Positions 1-6,411 of a stretch of DNA of 9,500 bases are shown piece after piece (the first letter of the stretch is position 1; the number at the start of each line of letters is the position of its first letter). The DNA comes from CACORA01 sp044234625 (GTDB lineage Bacteria > Planctomycetota > Planctomycetia > Pirellulales > UBA1268). Both the position numbers and the translations under genes were made by a program. A model generated the notes under the pieces. It was given only the letters and a program-made list of their open reading frames with translations, was not told the DNA's origin and did not search any database. The stretch is taken from the NCBI GenBank assembly GCA_044234625.1, contig JBIIIP010000114.1, forward strand, positions 1-9,500, written 5' to 3'.

Positions 1-50
1 AGCCACCATGCACGATTCACCGTGGGCGAACGGGCCGGCATGGAGTTCAT
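1..50 (-). CDS. Possible 5' end of a downstream gene (partial, cut by window edge)
   Basis: An ATG at 50..48 overlaps the TGA stop of the CHAD gene (49..47) in the classic ATGA arrangement. Its frame stays open for 16 codons to the window edge, reading MNSMPARSPTVNRAWW. A second in-frame ATG lies at 41..39. Four-base overlaps of this kind commonly mark translationally coupled genes in one operon. No convincing Shine-Dalgarno sequence precedes the ATG, and 16 codons are too few to recognise a family or to exclude chance. If real, it would be co-transcribed with the CHAD gene. Product unknown. Confidence 0.35.
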   Translation of the reverse strand, partial: MNSMPARSPTVNRAWW

Positions 51-1003
51 GCCGTCTGCCGGCGCAATGTCCGGTCGAATGTCCGCCGCAAGGCGGCCCG
101 ACGCCGCTGGTTCCACCACCGGGAAAACGCTTTCCGGGCGGCGTCGGCACGGTCCTCCTCTTCGCGACGGAGCCGGCCTAGGGCATCGCGGTGCGTTGCC
201 ACCGACGCCTCGCGCGACCAGCGCCTGAAGCGATCGGCAGCCGCGGAGTGATCGGTGAATTCGCCGAGGGTTTCCTGGAGCTGCTCGAGGGCGTCGGCAC
301 ACCGTCGGCGCACGTCGGGCGAGAACACGCTGCCGAAGATCTCCAGGACGTAGCGCACCTTCTTTCCTTCGATGCGGAAGGCATGCAACTCCTCCGCCGA
401 CCGCATCTTCCGATCGGCAGAGGCGAAGAATCGGCCCACGATCGGGCGAAACCGGCGTCGCGCGTAATCCGCGAACCGCCGTCCGGGGGCCCGGGCGGCG
501 ACCCGGTCGAGCAACTGCTCGACTCGTCGTGGCCACTCGGCTTCGCGGAGTCGTTCGCATACGTCACGGATCGGCTGCCGCGACACGGCTCGCTGCCGCG
601 AGAGCATGGCCACGAGCCGGCCGCGGGCGGACCGGGCATTGGCGGAACGCGCCATCAACGGCTGCGTCTCCTGCCGCCTTGCCTCACGCTCGAGCAGCAG
701 TCGGTCGGTGAGCACGTCGAGGTCACGGGCGTCGCCGGCGGCGCGGCGGAGCCGACGCAGCCATTTCGAGAACCACTGGCGGCGCTTGCCGGGGATCAGG
801 CGGTCGAATGCCTCGAAGGCGGCCAGGGCCCGCCGCGTCGCGACCCGCAACTGATGCACCTGCTCGGGGTCGCCGGCCGGCTCGCAGGCCAGCGGGAGGA
901 TCGTCCACACCGCGTGCAGCCGCTTTCGCAGCGTGCGTGCGGCGACCCTTGCGACGGGCGCATCACCCCGGTCGATGACCAGCCATTTGCTCGACACCGC
1001 CAT
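47..1003 (-). CDS. CHAD domain-containing protein (probable polyphosphate-binding)
   Basis: This 318-residue protein is very rich in arginine and predicted to be almost wholly alpha-helical. It carries the hallmarks of the CHAD fold (conserved histidine alpha-helical domain): VHQLRVATRR at about residues 49-58 with the first conserved His (H50), GDARDLDVL at about 90-98, LHAFRIEGKKVRY at about 206-218 with the second conserved His (H207) and basic residues, and LQETLGEFTDHSAA at about 242-255. CHAD proteins are known to bind inorganic polyphosphate through a basic surface; some accompany polyphosphate enzymes or CYTH phosphatases, but no such partner is visible here. There is no signal peptide or membrane segment, so it is probably cytoplasmic. 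I chose the ATG at 1003 because GAGG (1016..1013) lies nine bases upstream; an in-frame ATG at 1018 would add five residues (MRIVR) but lacks a clear ribosome binding site. It lies about 86 bases behind the secreted-protein gene. The domain call is firm; the cellular role is unknown. Confidence 0.9.
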   Translation of the reverse strand: MAVSSKWLVIDRGDAPVARVAARTLRKRLHAVWTILPLACEPAGDPEQVHQLRVATRRALAAFEAFDRLIPGKRRQWFSKWLRRLRRAAGDARDLDVLTDRLLLEREARRQETQPLMARSANARSARGRLVAMLSRQRAVSRQPIRDVCERLREAEWPRRVEQLLDRVAARAPGRRFADYARRRFRPIVGRFFASADRKMRSAEELHAFRIEGKKVRYVLEIFGSVFSPDVRRRCADALEQLQETLGEFTDHSAAADRFRRWSREASVATHRDALGRLRREEEDRADAARKAFSRWWNQRRRAALRRTFDRTLRRQTA

Positions 1004-1089
1004 CCTTACGATCCTCATGCGGAAGTCTACCGGTGCCGCGTGAGGGCTCGCCAGAGACCCGGTGAAAACCCGGGGTTATTCGGCCGCCG

Positions 1090-1929
1090 TCAGTCGGCTG
1101 GAGGCAGCTGTTTCGCGATCGACACCTTCGATGCGAAGACCGTGCCCGCGGCCATGGCGCCCTCGCCGCTCCACAGGCGGCCGACCATCTGCAGGCTGTC
1201 GCCCGGTGAGACGAGTTCCAGTTCGGCCGCAGCGACGGTTACGGTCACGGTGTCTGCAACTCGTAGCGACAGGCGGCGATGCTTTCCCGAGTTGACGTGC
1301 ATGACCATGGTGTCGCCGCGTCGTGATATCACGCGGCCGACTGCCGTGCAGGGGCGATCGGGTTCTACGGCATCGGGAGTGAAGCCCGGCGGTAAGGTGA
1401 CGATTTCGATCTGCGACACCGGCTCACGGCCGCGCCCCTTGGCATCGACCGTAGTGCGAACCTTGATGGTGACCCCGGAAACCAAGGCGGCCGGCGAAGC
1501 CGCGCCGGTCACCGCCAGGGCCGTGACTCCCGCCGGATGGAACTGGGCCACGTAGATCGGGGCGTCCGGGTTGGTGCCGTCGTCCTCCGTGTAGGCGATC
1601 AGGCCACCGGCCACGCTGCCGGTGACGGCCTTCACCGTGCCGTGAAACTCCGCTTCCGGAAGGTTGTCGATGAGCAGTTTGTTGCTCTCCACCGGCTTGG
1701 TGATGGCTTGGTTCGTCCCTCTGCAGGCGCCGAGATTCCAGAGCCGTTCATAGGACTGCTGGATGGCAGCCGACTTGTAGAACGTGCCCCACTGGATCGT
1801 GCCGTCTGCCGCCAGCGGCGGGGGCGGTGGCTCCCGCGGCCCTGCATAGGGGTTGTAGGCCTGCGCGGAAGCTAAGGCGGGGGCGGTGGCCACCACAAGG
1901 GCGAGCAAAAACAGGCGGGTGCGAGGCAT
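1090..1929 (-). CDS. Secreted protein of unknown function, two probable small beta domains
   Basis: I do not recognise this 279-residue protein. It opens with a Sec signal peptide: basic start MPRTR, hydrophobic core LFLLALVVATAPALA, and likely cleavage after ALA or ASA near residues 20-22. A short proline-rich linker follows (PREPPPPP, about 31-38), then a segment with WGTFYKSAAIQQSYERL (about 47-63). Two stretches rich in beta-strand pattern come next, about 94-180 and 194-272. Each begins with a G-x-V strand and ends with a short strand after a Gly-rich turn, which recalls tandem OB-like or DUF5666-type repeats; this is inference from pattern only. Only two cysteines are present (C69, C194), one just before each beta region, so a disulfide is conceivable after export. 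The ATG at 1929 is preferred because the signal peptide starts there and GGAG (1940..1937) lies seven bases upstream. A GTG at 1989 would bury the signal behind 20 extra residues. The gene lies 86 bases behind rpoC in the same orientation. No catalytic motif, lipobox or membrane anchor is seen. Confidence 0.85.
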   Translation of the reverse strand: MPRTRLFLLALVVATAPALASAQAYNPYAGPREPPPPPLAADGTIQWGTFYKSAAIQQSYERLWNLGACRGTNQAITKPVESNKLLIDNLPEAEFHGTVKAVTGSVAGGLIAYTEDDGTNPDAPIYVAQFHPAGVTALAVTGAASPAALVSGVTIKVRTTVDAKGRGREPVSQIEIVTLPPGFTPDAVEPDRPCTAVGRVISRRGDTMVMHVNSGKHRRLSLRVADTVTVTVAAAELELVSPGDSLQMVGRLWSGEGAMAAGTVFASKVSIAKQLPPAD

Positions 1930-1967
1930 GGTCGCTCTCCGGGAAGCCCGAGGATCGGGGCCCGTCG

Positions 1968-1996
1968 ACGATACTTCGGCAGCCGCCACGCCGCAA
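1968..1996 (-). promoter_or_regulatory. Weak candidate sigma-70-type promoter for the secreted-protein gene
   Basis: Between rpoC and the secreted-protein gene, the minus strand reads TTGCGG (1996..1991), a 17-base spacer, then TATCGT (1973..1968). These match the -35 and -10 consensus at three and four of six positions, at ideal spacing, in one of the few less GC-rich spots of the region. The predicted transcript would start near 1960, about 30 bases before the ATG. Matches this weak arise by chance, and planctomycete promoters are poorly characterised. Confidence 0.25.
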
Positions 1997-2015
1997 AATG
2001 AGGGTTTTCCCGGGC

Positions 2016-5000
2016 CTACTCGTCGTTGGAACCGTTCGCCGGCTCGCCTTCGAGCGTGGCCACGTCGCCCCCAGCAGTCGCCGGCTCAGCCATTTCGTCA
2101 CCCAGAGCAGGGGCGGCCAAGAGGGGGAAGTCCCTCGTCAGGGCCATCTCCCGATCGAGCCGCAGGGAATCCAGGGCCTCGGGCCGCACCCGCACTTCGG
2201 CTGACTGGAACGTGTTGAAACCCGTGCCGGCGGGGATGAGGTGGCCGAGGATGACGTTCTCCTTGAGGCCGACGAGGTTGTCGACCTTCCCGGCGAGCGC
2301 CGCCTCGGTGAGCACCTTCGTCGTCTCCTGGAAGCTCGCCGCCGAAATGAAACTCGAGCTCTGGACGCTGGCCTTGGTGATGCCGAGCAGCTGGGTGCTG
2401 GCCGTGGCTGGCTTGGGCTTCGTGCCCTTGGCAGGAGCGCCACCCAAAGCCTCGATGGTGGCGTTCGTCTGGGCAAGCTGATCCTTGGGCACGATGGCGC
2501 CGGCCTCGAACTCGCTGTCACCCTTGTCGGTGATCCGCACCGACGTGGCCAGCCGCTCATTCGCCCGACGGAACTCGAACCTGTCGAGCACACTCCCCGG
2601 CAGCAGGTTTGTGTCGCCGACGGTCTCGATCTTCACCTTGCGCAGCATCTGCGACACGATGATCTCGATGTGCTTGTCGTCGATGTCCACCCGCTGGCTG
2701 CGGTAGACGTTTTGGATCTCGCGGACGAGATACCGCTGCACCTCTTCCTCGCCCGAGATTCGCAGGATGTCGTGCGGCACGAGTGGCCCGTCGACGAGGG
2801 CCTCGCCGGCCCGCACGATGTCGCCCGCGTGGACGCGGAGATGCTTGCCGTGCGTGATGAGGTGTTCACGCTCCATCCCGCTCTCGTTCTTCACGATGAT
2901 CGTCCGCTTGCCGCGCCGCTTCTCGCCGAGCAGCTCGACCTTGCCGTCGATCTCCGCCATGATGGCTGGGTCCTTCGGCTTGCGGGCCTCGAAAATTTCG
3001 GTTACCCGCGGCAGGCCGCCGGTGATGTCCTGCGTCCCCGACGCCTCGCGGGGAGTCTTGGCGAGCACGTGCCCGGCCTTCACCATCTCCCCTTCGACCA
3101 CTTCGATGTAGGCCTTTTCCGGCAGGTAGTAGAATTCCAGGATCTTGCCCGACTCGTCCTCGAGCACGACCTGCGGGTGGTAGACGCCCTTGTGCTCCAT
3201 GATCATGCGGCGCATGTGGCCGCTGGGGTCCTTCTCCAGCCGCACCGTCTCGCCCTCGACCACCTCCTCATAGCGGACCCGACCGGCCACTTCCGAGAGG
3301 ATCGGGATCGAGTGCGGATCCCACTGCACGAGCACCGTGCCCGGCTTGACCGCCTCGTTCTCCTTCACCTTGAGGATGGCGCCGGCCGGGATGTCGAACT
3401 TCTCCAGTTCGTTGCCCTTGTCGTCGATGATGGCGATCTCGCCGTTGCGGGCCAGCACGATCTGCTCGCCGGCCTCGCTCTGCACGGTTCGCAGACGGGT
3501 GAACCTCACGGTCCCCGCCTTCTTCGCCTTGCTCTCGCTCTCCTCGATGGCCCGCTGGCCGACGCCGCCGATGTGGAAGGTGCGCATCGTCAACTGCGTG
3601 CCCGGCTCACCGATGCTCTGGGCGGCGATGATCCCCACGGCCATGCCCTCCTCGACCAGCGAGCCGGTCGACAGATCCATGCCGTAGCAGAGACGGCAGA
3701 CGCCCAGCGGCGCCTCGCAGGTGAGGGCGCTGCGGACCTGGATCTTCTCCAGGCCCAAGGCCTCGATCTTGCGGGCGATCGGCACGGTGATCAGCTCGTT
3801 TTCCTTGACGACCACCTCGTCCGTCTTGGAGTTGCGGATGTCCGACAGGCTGACGCGGCCGCGGATGCTGTCGGCCAGGCTGACCTCGACCTTCTCGCCG
3901 CGGTACATCACGCCCTTGGTGATGCCCTGAGAGGCGCCGCAGTCGTGCATGGTCACCACGACGTTCTGGGCGACATCGGCGAGCTTGCGGGTGAGATAGC
4001 CCGAGTCGGCGGTCTTGAGCGCTGTGTCGGCCAGACCCTTGCGGGCACCGTGCGTCGAGCTGAAATACTCGAGCACGGTCAGCCCTTCGCGGAAATTCGC
4101 CTTGATGGGCGTCTCGATGATCTTGCCCGACGGCTTGGCCATCAGGCCGCGCATGCCGGCCAGCTGGCGGATCTGCTCGACGCCGCCGCGGGCGCCGGAA
4201 TGGGCCATCAAGTAGATCGGGTTCACGTAACCCGGCCGCCGGGCATCCTGCTCGAGTTCGGCCATCATGTCCTTGGTGATCTGCTCACGGGCATGGGTCC
4301 AGGTGTCGAGCACCTGGTTGTACCGCTCGCCGTCGGTGATCACGCCACGTTGGTAGAGCTTGAGAATCTTCATCACGCCCTTCTCGGCCTCGCCGATGAT
4401 CCGCGTCTTGTTGGCGGGCGTGATGAGGTCGTCGGTGGCAAACGAGAGGCCGCTCTTCGTGCTCCAGTTGAAACCGACCCGGTTCATGTCGTCCAGCAGG
4501 TCGATCGTCTTCCGCCGTCCCAGCGACTGGTAGCAGTCGGAGATCACGCGGGCCAGTTCGCTCGACCGCATCGGGAGATTGTAGAAGAGCATTCCCTCCG
4601 GAAGCGTCGAGTTGAAGAGCACGCGACCCGCTGTCGTCTCGATGACGGCCCCCGGCTTGCCCGGCGCCTCGCCCTCGATCTTCAAGCTACGGTTGGCGGG
4701 CAGCTTGACCTTGATCTTGGCGTGGGTGTCGACCTTGCTCAGCGAGTGAGCCAGCTCGACCTCGGCGAAACTCTTGAACACCATCCCCTGGCCCTTGCGG
4801 CCCGGGAGCGACATCGTGAGGTAGTAGCAACCCATCACGACGTCCTGCGACGGGGAAATGATGGGGGCACCGTTGGCGGGGCTGAAGATGTTGTTGGTCG
4901 ACAGCATCAGCGTGTGGGCCTCGACCTGGGCCTCGATCGACAGCGGCAGGTGCACCGCCATCTGGTCACCGTCGAAGTCAGCGTTGAAGCCCTTGCAGAC

Positions 5001-6350
5001 GAGCGGGTGCAGCTTGATGGCATTGCCTTCGACGAGCACCGGCTCGAATGCCTGGATGCCCATGCGGTGGAGCGTGGGCGCGCGGTTGAGGAGCACGGGA
5101 TGGTTGCGGATCACCTCCTCGAGGATGTCCCACACCTCGGCATCCTTCCGCTCCAGCATCTTCTTCGCGCTCTTGATGGTGTCGGCGTGGCCGAGTTCCT
5201 TGAGCCGGCGGATGATGAAGGGCTGGTAGAGCTCGAGCGCGATCTTCTTGGGCAGGCCGCATTGATGCAGGCGGAGCGTCGGGCCGACCACGATGACCGA
5301 ACGGGCCGAGTAGTCGACGCGTTTGCCGAGGAGGTTCTCGCGGAACCGACCCTGCTTCCCCTTGATCATGTCGGTGAGGCTCTTCAGCGGGCGGTTGCTG
5401 GAGGCCAGCACCGGCCGCTTGCAGCGGTTGTTGTCGAATAGCGCGTCGACAGACTGCTGGAGCATCCGTTTCTCGTTGCGGATGATGACCTCGGGCGCGT
5501 TGAGGTCGACGAGCTTCTTCAGCCGGTTGTTGCGGTTGATGATCCGCCGATAGAGGTCGTTCAGGTCGCTGGTGGCGAAGTTGCCACTGTCGAGCATGAC
5601 GAGTGGCCGCAGATCGGGCGGGATCACGGGGATCACGTCCAGCACCATCCACTCCGGCTTGTTTTCACTGTCGCGGATCGCCTCGACGATCTTCAGGCGG
5701 TTGACGAGGTCCTTTTTCTTCTGCTTCGAGTTCGTGGTGGCCAGCTCTTCGCGGAGCTCCCGCGAGAGAGTGACCAGGTCGAGCCCGAGCAGCAGCTTGC
5801 GAACCGCCTCGGCACCCATCTCGGCGTCGAAGGCGCCATCGCCGTGGTTCGCCCGAGCCTCGCGATACTCCTCTTCCGTGAGCAGTTGCTGCTTCTTGAG
5901 GGGCGTGTCCTTGGGGTCGAGGACGACGTAATCCTGGAAGTAGATCACCTTCTCCAGGCTCGACGTCTTCATGTCGAGCAGGGCTCCAAGACGGCTGGGC
6001 ATGGCCTTGAAGAACCAGATGTGGACGACGGGCGCGGCGAGCTCGATATGCCCCATCCGCTTGCGACGCACGCGCGAGTGCGTGACCTTCACGCCGCAGC
6101 GGTCGCAGATCATGCCCTTGTATTTCATCCCGCGGTATTTCCCGCAGGAGCATTCCCAGTCCTTCTCGGGTCCGAAGATCTTCTCGCACATCAAGCCGTC
6201 CTTCTCGGGGCGGTAGGTGCGGTAATTGATGGTCTCCGGCTTCTTCACCTCGCCAAACGACCAGCTGCGGATGTCGTGGGGCCGGGCCAGGCTGATCTTC
6301 ACGGCCGAATAGTCATTGACGCGATCGTAGGTGGATTCACCGATGCTCAC
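2016..6350 (-). CDS. rpoC: DNA-directed RNA polymerase subunit beta' (RpoC), complete
   Basis: This is the largest subunit of RNA polymerase, 1444 residues, close to the length of the E. coli protein. It forms half of the active-site cleft and carries the catalytic magnesium. The N-terminal clamp zinc site has C67, C69, C82 and C85. KGKQGRFRENLLGKRVDYS (about 330-348) lies in the switch and lid region. The catalytic loop NADFDGD spans 456-462 with D458, D460 and D462. The bridge helix region includes STHGARKGLADTALKTADSG (about 765-784). The second zinc site has C804, C878, C885 and C888. The trigger loop GEPGTQLTMRTFH (914-926) keeps M922 and H926. Residues about 930-1105 form an SI3-type insertion within the trigger loop, and QDITGGLPRVTEIFEARKPK (1107-1126) resumes the core. 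LLGITKAS and SFISAASFQETTKVLTEAA mark the C-terminal core, followed by an acidic tail. The GTG start is the most upstream possible: an in-frame TGA lies two codons before it. The stop is TAG. The gene sits 61 bases behind rpoB, surely in one operon with it. No frameshift or missing key residue is seen. Confidence 0.99.
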   Translation of the reverse strand: MSIGESTYDRVNDYSAVKISLARPHDIRSWSFGEVKKPETINYRTYRPEKDGLMCEKIFGPEKDWECSCGKYRGMKYKGMICDRCGVKVTHSRVRRKRMGHIELAAPVVHIWFFKAMPSRLGALLDMKTSSLEKVIYFQDYVVLDPKDTPLKKQQLLTEEEYREARANHGDGAFDAEMGAEAVRKLLLGLDLVTLSRELREELATTNSKQKKKDLVNRLKIVEAIRDSENKPEWMVLDVIPVIPPDLRPLVMLDSGNFATSDLNDLYRRIINRNNRLKKLVDLNAPEVIIRNEKRMLQQSVDALFDNNRCKRPVLASSNRPLKSLTDMIKGKQGRFRENLLGKRVDYSARSVIVVGPTLRLHQCGLPKKIALELYQPFIIRRLKELGHADTIKSAKKMLERKDAEVWDILEEVIRNHPVLLNRAPTLHRMGIQAFEPVLVEGNAIKLHPLVCKGFNADFDGDQMAVHLPLSIEAQVEAHTLMLSTNNIFSPANGAPIISPSQDVVMGCYYLTMSLPGRKGQGMVFKSFAEVELAHSLSKVDTHAKIKVKLPANRSLKIEGEAPGKPGAVIETTAGRVLFNSTLPEGMLFYNLPMRSSELARVISDCYQSLGRRKTIDLLDDMNRVGFNWSTKSGLSFATDDLITPANKTRIIGEAEKGVMKILKLYQRGVITDGERYNQVLDTWTHAREQITKDMMAELEQDARRPGYVNPIYLMAHSGARGGVEQIRQLAGMRGLMAKPSGKIIETPIKANFREGLTVLEYFSSTHGARKGLADTALKTADSGYLTRKLADVAQNVVVTMHDCGASQGITKGVMYRGEKVEVSLADSIRGRVSLSDIRNSKTDEVVVKENELITVPIARKIEALGLEKIQVRSALTCEAPLGVCRLCYGMDLSTGSLVEEGMAVGIIAAQSIGEPGTQLTMRTFHIGGVGQRAIEESESKAKKAGTVRFTRLRTVQSEAGEQIVLARNGEIAIIDDKGNELEKFDIPAGAILKVKENEAVKPGTVLVQWDPHSIPILSEVAGRVRYEEVVEGETVRLEKDPSGHMRRMIMEHKGVYHPQVVLEDESGKILEFYYLPEKAYIEVVEGEMVKAGHVLAKTPREASGTQDITGGLPRVTEIFEARKPKDPAIMAEIDGKVELLGEKRRGKRTIIVKNESGMEREHLITHGKHLRVHAGDIVRAGEALVDGPLVPHDILRISGEEEVQRYLVREIQNVYRSQRVDIDDKHIEIIVSQMLRKVKIETVGDTNLLPGSVLDRFEFRRANERLATSVRITDKGDSEFEAGAIVPKDQLAQTNATIEALGGAPAKGTKPKPATASTQLLGITKASVQSSSFISAASFQETTKVLTEAALAGKVDNLVGLKENVILGHLIPAGTGFNTFQSAEVRVRPEALDSLRLDREMALTRDFPLLAAPALGDEMAEPATAGGDVATLEGEPANGSNDE

Positions 6351-6357
6351 GTGTCAT

Positions 6358-6363
6358 CTCCCT
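6358..6363 (-). promoter_or_regulatory. Ribosome binding site of rpoC
   Basis: The minus strand carries AGGGAG, preceded by a run of A, seven bases before the GTG at 6350. This supports the GTG start of rpoC. An ATG inside the spacer (6357..6355) is in another frame, and the codon two before the GTG is a TGA stop, so no longer start is possible in the rpoC frame. The rest of the 61-base gap between rpoB and rpoC (6351-6411) shows no terminator, as expected within an operon. Confidence 0.8.
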
Positions 6364-6411
6364 TTTTGCTGTGCCGAAACCGCTCGACCTGAGGCTGTCT
6401 TGCTTGCGCGC

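Noticed and set aside
1058..1074. Inverted repeat CCCGG-7-CCGGG between the secreted-protein gene and the CHAD gene, a possible terminator.
   Set aside because: The stem is only five base pairs and no U-tract follows on the minus strand; it is unlikely to be an intrinsic terminator.
191..1555. Plus-strand open frame of 454 codons across the CHAD and secreted-protein genes.
   Set aside because: It runs antisense to two genes with solid evidence (CHAD motifs; signal peptide and ribosome binding site) and has no recognisable features of its own.
1930..1989. Upstream extension of the secreted protein to a GTG at 1989.
   Set aside because: It would place 20 polar residues before the signal peptide; the ATG at 1929 has GGAG at good spacing and starts the signal peptide exactly.
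2002..2015. GGG-AAAA-CCC just after the rpoC stop, followed by TCATTTT on the minus strand, a possible rpoC terminator.
   Set aside because: A three-base-pair stem is too weak for an intrinsic terminator, and the T-run is short and displaced.
2241..5441. Plus-strand open frame of 1066 codons, antisense to rpoC.
   Set aside because: It lies wholly within rpoC, which is conserved over its full length. Its product is low-complexity, rich in Leu, Asp, His, Val and Ala, with no family motif. Long antisense frames of this kind follow from strong GC bias at third codon positions.
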